In this document: one piece after another, positions 1 through 9,886 of the stretch | How the letters are laid out: the number at the start of each line of letters is the position of its first letter | Position numbering within the stretch: position 1 is the first letter of the stretch | Source: Manduca sexta | Taxonomy: Eukaryota; Arthropoda; Insecta; Lepidoptera; Sphingidae | Assembly: GCF_014839805.1 (NCBI RefSeq) | Contig: NC_051124.1 | Location: 2,790,001 to 2,854,000, forward strand | Direction of reading: 5' to 3' | Length of the DNA stretch: 64,000 bases | Position numbers and translations under genes: made by a program | Notes under the pieces: model-generated | Database searches by the model: none | What the model was told of the DNA's origin: nothing | What the model saw: the letters and a program-made list of their open reading frames with translations, nothing else

Positions 1-3000
1 ACCACGTCCAAGCCGGCCGCGAATATTCTGTTCTCCTTCAGCGCCTCGTACAGCGCGTCTTGGTCTACCACGCCTGTATTCAAAGAAAAAGAATGAGCAT
101 TATATTTTTGAAATCGTAAAATAATTTTACGTGTACAGCTAAGTGACCCCGCTGCATCTGATGGTAAGTGGAGTGGGGTCCACTTGAATGTCGACTGGCG
201 AGGGATTATGACGATGAACCCTGGGCAATCGACATTATTATGCCGGCTGGTTTGGAAAGTACTTAAAACGAGCATGTTTTATTGTAACAGACAATATTAA
301 GCATTCTAACAGATAATCATGCAGGTATTTAATAAATTTTATAAATGGATGTGAAATATCGAACTTCATAATCATAATAAATATGAAGGTAATATTTTAT
401 CAAGGAATCTGACATATCGGACTTAACTTTAGGAATACTTGATTACGTTTTTTGCGTGGTAGAGTCACGGATACAGTTATAAGTCGATAACCAAAATATT
501 ATGATCTCGCTATTTCCTAAAAACTGAAGTAAATATCACCGAAAATTTCAATATTATACGGCTCTAATTGCTCTTCGTTACTAGAACCCGTATTAAGTTA
601 AATTTTCCGGGACACTATAAATAAAACTTTACCTCCTCTTGCAATATTAACTAAGACCGCGGTTTTCTTCATCATATTCAGCGTGTTTGCGTTTATAAGG
701 TGCTTCGTCTCATCTGTTAAAGGGCATGCTAGGATGACGTAGTCACTTTCTGCTAACAACTCCTCGAGGGACACTCGTTGGACTCCTAAAGTGCTGGCTG
801 TAAATAGTTAAATCAATTGTACACAAAATTATCAAAACACTTCATGCTTTTATCCCCGAAGGCGTAGATATAGATGTAATCAACCACTTTTCGCCATGTT
901 TCTTCAGTGATGAGATAGAAGGCGAATGTATCCCCATTTGAAGTTATAATGATGAATTTAAAGCACAAAAGTTAAAAGATAAAAGCTAGTAATTTTAGTG
1001 CCAAAAAGGCTTTTCAGGCGAAATTGCGGACATCTAATTACATATAAATTATATTAATTTATAAGAAGATTCTGTGATTGTTATTAAATTTCTGTCATAA
1101 ATTATTGAATTGTGCAATATTTCTAAAACATATATTTGATAGCAAATATAGCGTTGTTATCTTTATTATATGTAGAAGAGTAGATAAGGTAGACAAGCAT
1201 ACAATCGTTCCTTAATACTCGATAGATAGCCGGTTGAGTTGTGATGTTAGCCTTTGATCTCACAGCGTCGCGGAAGAATAATAGTAAAAACAGCACGTTA
1301 AAGAAATATTATTTACGTGCATATACTTACCAATAAATTAACTTTACTAATGAAGATCTTATCCTTTTGGAAGCAGAGGGGGCTGTGCTCAACAGTAAGC
1401 AGTATATAATTTAGGGCTGTGCATTATTATTATTTATAAATTTATTAAGAAGGGTAATTATATTTATTTGTTTTTATATTATAATGTACGAAGTTAGTTA
1501 CTCGGTGCTAAGACATGAACTGATTATGAACAGTAAACACCCAAAAACTTTTTAATTAAAATTAAATTTGAATAATTTCTTTTCTTTTTTTAATTGCTGC
1601 TCAGTATAAGTCCAGAGCATTTACTAATGCCTGATGTGGCGATGGGTTCGCCCCTACCACATTATGGGCGGAACACATTTGAAAAATTGTTGTTCTGGTT
1701 GCACCTCTGCCCAATACTTCGGGGAAAAAGACATGAAGTGTCGAAGGGTGATATTATCTAAAAGGGATTTCCACACAACATATCGGCATTAATAAATGCG
1801 GTCTACAGATCGTTGTAATAATTAGATTTTACATAAATTACGAAAGGGAAGCCAACAGGATTCGGGTTAAATGTAAACTTCGATACTGGAACATGATATG
1901 ATTTTTTTTATTACACATATCACTTTGGGTTCTCTACAATACTGTCAGTTGTACTAGTACATCATTTTATCGGCAGTTAAACGTAACAACAAATTAGTGA
2001 TTCTGGCCACAGCTGACGTCTGTTAATTAACAGATCCGTTCTATTTAAATTATACAATTGGACAAATGTAATTAAAGTCCAGCGTATGCGCTATGGTAAC
2101 TCCTTGTGATAGAAAAAATATAGGAGAAAATATATTATATTTCTACACTTACTACACTAATTCTACACAGATTATAAACAAAAGACAAAACATGATCGTA
2201 TGTTGCTCGTCCGATGTCATTCAAATATCACGTCATTAATCAGTTAGAAACTCTTGCAATGTTCGAAGCTAACACCGGCCGTACGTAAAATATCGATTGT
2301 TAAGCCATTATGTTTCTGAGAAGCAAGGTTTACAAGAACTCTAAATTAAACAGTAAACAAGGCAGGTTGCCCAGAAATCGTTAAGTTATGAACATTTCTC
2401 TTCTTCTAATTCCAGCCTGCAAGACTCTTGGGATCTCACGTACATAGTGGAAGCTTTCAGATAGTTGCTTGCCATGAATTTTATAGCAGAAGTGAATAGC
2501 TACCAATCATTAATTTCATAGCAGAATAATATGCATTAAGTATATTACGAGGAGTGGCGTCACTGCATAGTGACTGAACCGGTATTCTGAACATTAAGAT
2601 CCTGTGGAATTGTAGATGCATTTTCGATGTTTAAGGAGAAGGAATTCAAGAAGTTGGGATATGATTATGAACCTTTTTACACTTATCTACAGCTGGTCTC
2701 CATATCGTGCTGACAGATTACAAATAGCTGAAATGCTTACTTTTGGTGGTTATCTGTGTTTCTATAAACTAAGATAGATAAGAATACCTTATCCGTGAAG
2801 TTTAGCTATCTATCGGAGTATCGAGAATGATAACTGTCATTGGTGCGTTTCGTTTTTGCCAAAAATTTACAGAGAGCTAAGTCGAATGTAATATTGAAAA
2901 TAATTATGGTTGTAAACATAAAAGTACCTACACTTTTTTTTTATACATAATATTACTAGTACTCAGTGCAAATATTAACATTTAATAAGTTATTGGTTAG

Positions 3001-4597
3001 TTAATGGATCAAACATACCCTCAGGCTTGTCACTGCGTCCACAGTAGAGGAACTTGGCGACGTCAAAACCTTTCAGCCTCCTCACGATTCCCTGGCCGAC
3101 GCCGCCCAGGCCCACTATACCCACAGTGCTGCCAGCTATGTCCTGACCCAGCATCCATTGCACTCCGTACTTCCATTCGCCACTAAATAAAAGGATACAA
3201 ATTAAGCAATGGATACATTTTTTTGGTACATTGTCATAATGTGTAATAGTATACGGCCCACTAATAGTCCTTATTTTCTCTTTAATGGGTTCGTTTTATA
3301 GAAATAGTCCAACAAATAGTCGAAATTGATGTAGGTATTTTCTAATCATCGACAAGTATTCTTACGTAACAACTGCTAACCACTTGATAGCGTAACTCAT
3401 TTTTTTTGTTACGTTAAGAATAAATATATTGTGAATTTTTAATATTACCGTTTGGACGGCAACCGGAATTACTTGTGCCCAAAACAGTACCCTTTTTAAC
3501 ATTCTTAGCACAAGGCTTACGAATATAGTGGTATAGGTGGCACAAGTCCTGAGCCCAATTGTGATTGGTCGATTTGATGTCTAACGCGCCGACGCTTGCG
3601 CGGTTGGTTCCTAAGTCAAACAATCTATTGGATTATATGTGTCATGAGGCTAGTGTACACTTTCGTCCAATTTGCGCATACACAAGCTCGCCCAAACCAC
3701 TGTTTATTTGACTTGTGCCGGTTACTATACCTTTCTAGTTCTTTGACGCCTTCTTTAAACCTCCTGGCGGCTGCTATCATGACCCCCACAGCTATGTCGG
3801 CCACGGCGTCGTCGAGCACTTGAGGCGCGTTACCCAGCAAGATACCTCGTTTCTTCACCTCCTCGAGGTCGATGTGATCGGTTGCAGATGACATTGTTGA
3901 TATCACTTTTAGTCGAGGTCCTAACATTATTTGAGTTAAAGGAATTAAAAAAATAATTATTCACGTTTTTTTAATGGCAATTTCTTGTTTAAGTAATAAA
4001 ATATTCATTAAACATTTAAAATCTAATTATATATACTTACTAAATATAAAGAAAAAAAAATATTGGCAGAAATTTATCATTATAATAATTTCTCACCAGC
4101 TAAATCTAATATTTCTCCTGTGAGACGATGTTTCGTGTTCCATATTAATGCGTCATATCCTTTGATACCGTTTTTAATTTCTTTTAGACTGCTTTCTTCA
4201 TGATCCAAATAAGGAATCACAGTTGCTTGAACTCTAAAATTAAAATGTTTTGTTCAGATAGTTTTATAGGTCTCGCAAGGATCCTTAGATTCTGCCTATA
4301 AATTTTATATTTAGGTATACATATTTATTTTGCAAGCAACTAAACAATTTCATAGAAATTGTCATAAATGCAGCGTGCATCAAGTATGCGTTGTTTATTT
4401 TTCGCGCGAAACATTTTGAAAACAATATCTGAGACTATTTACCTAAAGTAAACATTTTAGACGATATACTTAAGTAATTAAAAAATACTAGATTATCTTG
4501 CGTTTTATTTAGCTTGCTTATGTACTTACGTTTTTTTTAATAGTGCCAAACCAGCAGCTGGGTAACTTTTATTGACAATAAAAACTTTTAATGACAT
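1..4597 (-). CDS. GRHPR-like D-2-hydroxyacid dehydrogenase, copy A (3' end off window)
   Basis: Probable NAD(P)H-dependent reductase of glyoxylate/hydroxypyruvate in the cytosol (family knowledge). Coding exons on the minus strand: 4530-4597 (start ATG), 4097-4233, 3731-3920, 3019-3182, 633-797 and <1-73; the seventh exon lies left of the window. All junctions have GT/AG and the phases match copies B and C exactly. Exon 4 holds the Rossmann motif GLGGVG, followed by CGRSDKPE, whose Arg fits an NADPH-type enzyme. Exon 5 ends in NIARG, carrying the catalytic Arg (about residue 240). Exon 6 gives the AAGLDVV strand before the catalytic Glu, which is off the edge. Oddity: the substrate-loop pair that is Val-Gly in human GRHPR is Ser-Ala here (residues 80-81). 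Intron 4 (798-3018) carries SINE pieces. No break is seen, so it is probably functional. Confidence 0.93.
137..260 (+). repeat. Repeat family R4 fragment
   Basis: CTGATGGTAAGTGGAGTGGG, AATGTCGACTGGCGAGGGAT and TTATTATGCCGGCTGG match the longer copy at 39740-39985. Intron 5 of copy A. Confidence 0.6.
837..962 (-). repeat. SINE family 2 fragment
   Basis: Minus-strand 3' portion (TTTATCCCCGAAGGCGTAG, then TTTTCGCCATGT) of the family best preserved at 17043-17252. It lies at the start of intron 4 of copy A. Confidence 0.55.
1374..1436 (+). repeat. SINE family 1, 3' tail fragment
   Basis: Matches the tail of the full copies below (GCAGAGGGGGCTGTGCTCAA, then an AGTATATAAT-like stretch and ATTATTATT end). 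It lies in intron 4 of copy A. Confidence 0.6.
1596..1740 (+). repeat. SINE family 2 fragment
   Basis: Plus-strand body: CTCAGTATAAGTCC, GATGTGGCGATGGGTTCGCC, then GTTGCACCTCTGCC. The tRNA-like head is missing. Confidence 0.6.
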
Positions 4598-5477
4598 CTT
4601 GTGATGAAATTGAGAACTAAAACAATAAAAAAATTGCCGCCGCAATTTAACCTTATTACATTATTTTGCTATTATATTTATATAGTGAACGCAAACAATA
4701 CTTTACAATTATCGCAATTATTTAAAGTGTTGCTTTAATAACAATATTCGTTTCAATAAGGTTTTACTATAAAATTATCACAATGGTTTAAAAATCGATA
4801 ACACTCCAATAAAAACTACACGTGATAAGAAGTAGTCAATGTAAACAGGTTTGCGTTATGCAATGGAAATTGGAATTAAGTAGTGTTGCCAATGTATAAC
4901 CTTTACCGCCTTACTAAAAATGTGGCGAAACAATAAAATATAGCTCCTGTTCTTTTTAATAAAAATATTATAATCATTCACAACTTGGTCGAAAAATAAT
5001 AAGAATATCTAAAGTCTAAATTGTATACGTGTCTAAGAGTTTGTAGAAGATACTTACTTGGTTTTAAGGTAGTTAAATGGAAAAACTGGTGACGAGTTTA
5101 AATATTTGTTTGAGGTTAAAGCAGTTACTTACTTATATTTGGTTACAACGAGGCACACGGGTAGAATAGCATTATTCCCCTGAAATAGGCGATGTAACTT
5201 TTATTCAATGGAAACACTCATTAAGGGAGCCTTGAATTGTTTGAAGATTCAGTTGCAATATTAGCTCAAAATAAAGTAATTGACTGAAAAATTATTATTA
5301 GCGACATCTATAAGTCTGCTTTGTAAAAATTTACTTACAAGAAGTTTAATGCCATCTGTTTCTTCCTTTTTTAAGACGCCGCGATTACCCGCGGCATTCA
5401 TAGATGGCATTAGTTATGTAACTGCGTTTTGTATTTATTTTCTTTTGGAATACTGCTATCTCAATAAACTTTTGTGC
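4598..5477. other. Upstream region of copy A
   Basis: Non-coding sequence between the copy A ATG and the hAT insertion. Apart from the conserved motif at 4761-4781 I see only AT-rich DNA. The first ~250 bp is probably promoter and 5' UTR. Confidence 0.5.
4761..4781 (-). promoter_or_regulatory. Conserved GATA-like upstream motif, copy A
   Basis: Read on the minus strand this is GTGATAATTTTATAGTAAAAC, about 180 bp upstream of the copy A ATG. It contains TGATAA, a WGATAR-type GATA-factor site. Closely similar blocks sit upstream of copies B and C. Conservation is seen directly; factor binding is inferred. Confidence 0.5.
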
Positions 5478-7059
5478 ACAATATTCAGAGATGAGACATT
5501 TTGAAAATAACAGTATTTGAAATGCAAAATACAAAATACAAAATACCTATTTCCATTTTGTATTTCAAATACTTTTTTAGAAAACCATTTTTTATTTTAT
5601 TTGAAATACTTTTAGGACATATTTTATATTTGCAAAATATAAAATACTTTTTAATCAACTTGCAAATAAGCAGTTCAGTAACTAATTAGATAAAACGCAA
5701 ACATACGCAATAAGTCAGCGACGATATACTTTTAGTTTCGTTATTATTTTATCACACATAAATATTTGACTTAGGTACTGGTTAAAGCGGAAAAACCACA
5801 GGGTACAGCCCAATGATAAAAGAAGTATAGAGGATGGGTAATATGGTCACGTGACATGCGGCACATTTCATGAACAAAATGGTGCCGACTCCGCCCCTTA
5901 CAATAGTGATATGCTAGTACCGAAAATTTTGTATCGACATCGAAGAATTAAGAGAGACAAACAAGCCCCAAAAAGATCAAATACGAAAGGGGTTAGGAAC
6001 TACCATAATATAAATATAACAAATCATAATGTAAACAAACAAACTGAAACTGATTTATAAGTAACAATTGTTAAACAAAGCAGTACCTGTTGTGACAAAT
6101 ATCCAGTTGTGTTTGATCTATATTTGTATGTTGCACTATTCCTTGCTAAAAATTTAAGTTACAGATTAAGATATTTATTTAATACATGATAAATGGAATA
6201 AGATAGCGTAGCCAGCAATTATTTGGTTGGTTTTATTTTATTTTATTATTATGCTCTTTGATCGAGAAACATAACTATGGTTCAGCAAACTAAAATCAAT
6301 GACCGTAAAATGGTGGTTAAGATAATCAATTATAATAATTATTTGCAATAACAACAATATGATTATGTATCTATTTCCGTGCATGCAAAGGTTGCTCGAA
6401 ACATAAGACCGCCAATTGTAAAAATATATCTTACATTTCATCTTTATGTTGTTTCTTTTATGTTTATCTATTCTTTTATGTAAGAATTCTAATTTTATTC
6501 ATAGCAATATATTAAAGTAATATTACTACTTATTAGGTGAAGTATAATAATCATTACTATTTTACTTATCGCGAATATTGTTGGAAAACAGTTATCTTTA
6601 CTCGCGTTAATTAAACGTGTGGTTTATGCATATCTTCTCAAAATGTAAAGAAATATGTATTTGGTGTAGGATTCCAATCACGTCGCTCAATATTCTCAAT
6701 TCATTTTGCCTTGGTTTTTAAATTTTTGGTTATCTTAAAAAATATTCTAATTTCACTTAGTTTGTCCTTCTGAATAATACAATATTGATGTGTGCTCTAA
6801 CATTCTTTCAAAGACAAAACCGTAACTGATAAACGGGCGTCTGTTAAAATATCGATATCAATAATTTCTAAACAAATCCACCCACCCATCCCTAAGCTCG
6901 TGTGTAAACAAACATAATGATTTTAATGTGTATAAATCACGCCTAAAAGGGTCCAAAGCTTAACAAACCAGATCCACATATCATTTTAATTGATAAAAAC
7001 ACATCCAAAAGTAATTATACAAAGATATTTGCTAATTTTCGGTAAAAACAGTTACTAAC

Positions 7060-7130
7060 CTATGAAAATATATTTCGGGGTCTTTCTTGCGTGAATTCGA
7101 TTTGCATCCTTTCACACAACACTGAGTCAT
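7060..7130 (-). CDS. THAP-like first-exon fragment inside the hAT element
   Basis: From an ATG at 7128-7130 (minus strand) the frame reads MTQCCVKGCKSNSRKKDPEI then YFHR, and ends at a GTTAGT donor. The C-x-x-G-C spacing and the final FHR resemble the start of a THAP zinc finger. A possible next exon is 6087-6145 (AG acceptor, GTACTG donor), but its translation does not look like the rest of a THAP domain. Probably a captured or decayed fragment; it lies on the strand opposite to the transposase remnant. Confidence 0.35.
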
Positions 7131-7610
7131 TTTCGAAACTTAACAAATACACTAATAAACACACTGAACAATTGAGAATATGATTATATTACTTTAAATT
7201 CAATATTTATGAAGATTTGTTTACATCGTCTGACACTACATGTACTTGCCGACTGGCCAGCATAAAATGGCGTTTCTGCCGCAAGGCGGTCCCAGTGTGT
7301 TGAAGTAAACGAAATAGTGCCATATGCGAAGAAAGCAATTATTTTTGTCTTTTTGTTGCGTTCCAAATAAGCTTTGAGTAAAAGAGATAGACATATATAT
7401 TGACAATTCTGCGTCGATTTCCCTAACATAAATATAACTTATTCATATAGCTAACTTTTGAGGCCTGTCCTCTTTATATTTAGTCATTGGTACAGCCACA
7501 CCATAACTCCTTGTCACAAATGTCACGCTTTTCATGTAGGTAAGTCAAATTTATTGATTTTTAGTGAAAAACAATAAACAAAACAGTTCAGTTCTCTGTT
7601 GCTATAATGA

Positions 7611-7647
7611 GAAAAAAAAATATGGCGTAAGTGCCATATTTTTTTTC
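7611..7647. repeat. A/T-tailed hairpin
   Basis: A run of nine A then TATGGC, loop GTAAGT, GCCATA and eight T make a near-perfect inverted repeat just upstream of the transposase remnant. It could be transcript structure or a scar of template switching; no function is assigned. Confidence 0.6.
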
Positions 7648-7689
7648 TTTGATATTGTTGACAAGACATTAATGAAAATAAAAAAATCT

Positions 7690-8235
7690 TGCACTCATTA
7701 GAAATGGACAATCCTGTAGACTGTGGAGTACTGATACAGATAATTAAAAAAAGCTTAGATAAGAGGTTTGAAAAATTTAAGTAATGATTTGAAGGACTCT
7801 AAAGCTAAAGAAGCAAATTTGGCATCAGTGTCATATCATTTTTTTAAATTAAAATGGGTGCCGCAGGGAAGTAGAGAACACATAAAGGAATTATTCCTTA
7901 CAGAAGTGAAAAAAATTAAAAATGATCATAAAGATGCAAATACTAACTTTCAATCACACAAGAAAGAAAAAAATGAATCCTGTTATATGTTCCATGATGA
8001 TTCAGATTCCTCAGCAGCTAGTGATAGTGTAAATGCAAACACCACCATTGACGTGGAATCACTGCAATATTTGAAGTATGATGATGTCTGCCTATTATCA
8101 TTAAATAAATACCCTACAGTAAAGATTGTCTTTTTGAAATATACTTAATACCTGCCTGCCCAGCTCTGCGCCAGTAGAAAGGCTTTTTTCTTATGGTAGC
8201 ATGATTATGAGGCCACACAGAAGAAAGATGAAATA
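7690..8235 (+). pseudogene. hAT transposase C-terminal remnant
   Basis: Three pieces in different frames. About 7690-7785 encodes a stretch ending KSLDKRFEKF. From 7768 to about 8145 the frame includes EANLASVSYHFFKLKWV. After a one-base shift near 8145 comes LPSSAPVERLFSYGSMIM, followed by RPHRRKM. The LPSSAPVERLFS block is the diagnostic hAT dimerisation motif (family knowledge). Two frameshifts and the lack of an N-terminal half mean it cannot make a working transposase. It is followed by the poly-A-rich stretch at 8298-8309 and then the Helitron. Confidence 0.82.
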
Positions 8236-8381
8236 TTTGAACAAATAATTTTGTTAAAATCTGTTAAATAAATTTACTTTGATCACTTGTTTAAATAAAA
8301 AAAAAAAACAAAAACAGAAATACAATCTATACTATTATATAAAGCTGAAGAGTTTGTTTGTTTGTTTGTTTGTTTGAACGC

Positions 8382-8873
8382 GCTAATCTCAGGAACTACC
8401 GATCCAAACCGAAAAATTCTTTTTGCGTTGGATAGCCCTTTGTTCGTGGAGTGCTATAGGCTATATATCATCACGCTATACCCAATAGGAGCGGAGCAGT
8501 AATGGCTAATCTCAGGAACTACCGGTCCAAACTGAAAAATTCTTTTTGCGTTGGATAGCCCTTTGTTCGTAGAGTGCTATAGGCTATATATCATCACGCT
8601 ATATTCAATAGGAGCGAAGCAGTAATGGCTAATCTCAGGAACTACCGATTCGAACTGAAAAATTCTTTTTGGGTTGAATAGTCCTTTGTTTGTGGAGTGT
8701 TCAAAGTCATATATCATCACGCTATGACCAATAAGAGTGGAGCAGTAATGGCTAATCTCAGGAACTACCGGTTTGAACTGAAAAAATCTTTTTGTGTTGG
8801 ATAGCCCTTTGTTCCTGGAGTGCTATAGGCTATATATCATAACGCTATGACCAATAGGAGCGGAGCAGTAATG
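8382..8873 (+). repeat. Four tandem 123-bp repeats within the Helitron
   Basis: Units start at 8382, 8505, 8628 and 8751, each beginning GCTAATCTCAGGAACTACCG and ending GGAGCGGAGCAGTAATG. They differ by scattered substitutions. The Helitron copy at about 27880-28323 has only one such unit, so the array was amplified within this element or its lineage. Confidence 0.93.
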
Positions 8874-9064
8874 AAACATGTTGCAAAAACGGGGAAAATT
8901 ATAAGTTTTGAGAGCTTCCGTTGCCTGCGCTGCGTAAACGGTTAAAGTTATGCAACAATGATGTATGACGGGATTGTTCCACTTTAAAAGTTCTAAAAAA
9001 TATATTATAAAACAAAGTCCCCCGCTGCATCTGTCTGTCTGAACGTGTTAAACTCAAAAACTAC

Positions 9065-9270
9065 TGTTACGCGCCGCTATCCTAGCCGATGACATCGGGC
9101 GTTTCCGGAAGTATTCGGCTGCGCGGGCAGGCTGGCAGAAGAGAAGATATGTCACGCGGCGACTATTCTATTATTATTCTCTCTGGTTGGACGTTGTCAA
9201 AAAATGTCTAAAATTGTATTCTGTAATTATTTTGCTAATATAATGTTTACTGTAAAAAGAGCGTTTAACA
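9065..9270 (+). repeat. 5' LTR of the nested element
   Basis: 206 bp, TG...CA ends. Identical by eye to the 3' LTR except for one A fewer in a homopolymer after GTTGTC. Confidence 0.88.
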
Positions 9271-9662
9271 TTCAGAAGTGGGATTATACAAATGATAATT
9301 TGAAGTTACATTGAATTCGAATGTGAAGAGAACTATCGGAATAAATCTGTGATGAATCATTGAATGCCAAAATTAAAATTACCAGATTCTCAGATTTTTA
9401 GTTACCATGGCAACGTCTACGTCTGTTGAAGTAAATATGTTGGGAATGCATATGGAATTGATGTCTGCACATTAGTACGATTAACGACATTCATAACAAA
9501 AACTTCGTTATGCCTGCTGCTTGGCTCACTGGAGAGGGTGTTTTCTTAGACTAAATCATTGGAGACAGGAATGACTGGAGTCATGTGAAGTCAAATTAGT
9601 GGCGCAACACTTCAGGCTGACAATGCGAACGTGCGTAACTGTTTATTTTATTTAATCTGATC

Positions 9663-9886
9663 TGTCTGTGGCCGTGAGCCTTTTGATAATATTCTATCTG
9701 CAGCCGTGACCATTTTGATCATATTCTGTCTGTAGCAATGACCATTCTGGTCATATTCTGTCTGTAACCATGAGCATTCTGATCATATTCTGTCTGTAGT
9801 CATGAGCATTCTGATCATATTCTGTCTGTGGCCATGAGCCTTCTGATCATATTCTGTCCGTAGCCATGAGCATTCTGATTAGTGTT
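9663..9886 (+). repeat. 32-bp minisatellite, seven units
   Basis: Units of 32 bp of the form TGTCTGTAGCCATGAGCATT plus CTGATCATATTC, starting at 9663, 9695, 9727, 9759, 9791, 9823 and 9855 (the last one diverging at its end). It lies in the non-coding interior of the LTR element. Confidence 0.85.

Noticed and set aside
1..4597. Copy A as a pseudogene
   Set aside because: No stop, frameshift or broken splice site is seen in the six exons inside the window; only the window edge cuts it.
8382..8873. CRISPR or coding repeat array
   Set aside because: 123-bp units without spacers and without an open frame, inside a Helitron.
9663..9886. CRISPR array
   Set aside because: The 32-bp units abut directly with no unique spacers, in eukaryotic retrotransposon DNA: a minisatellite.
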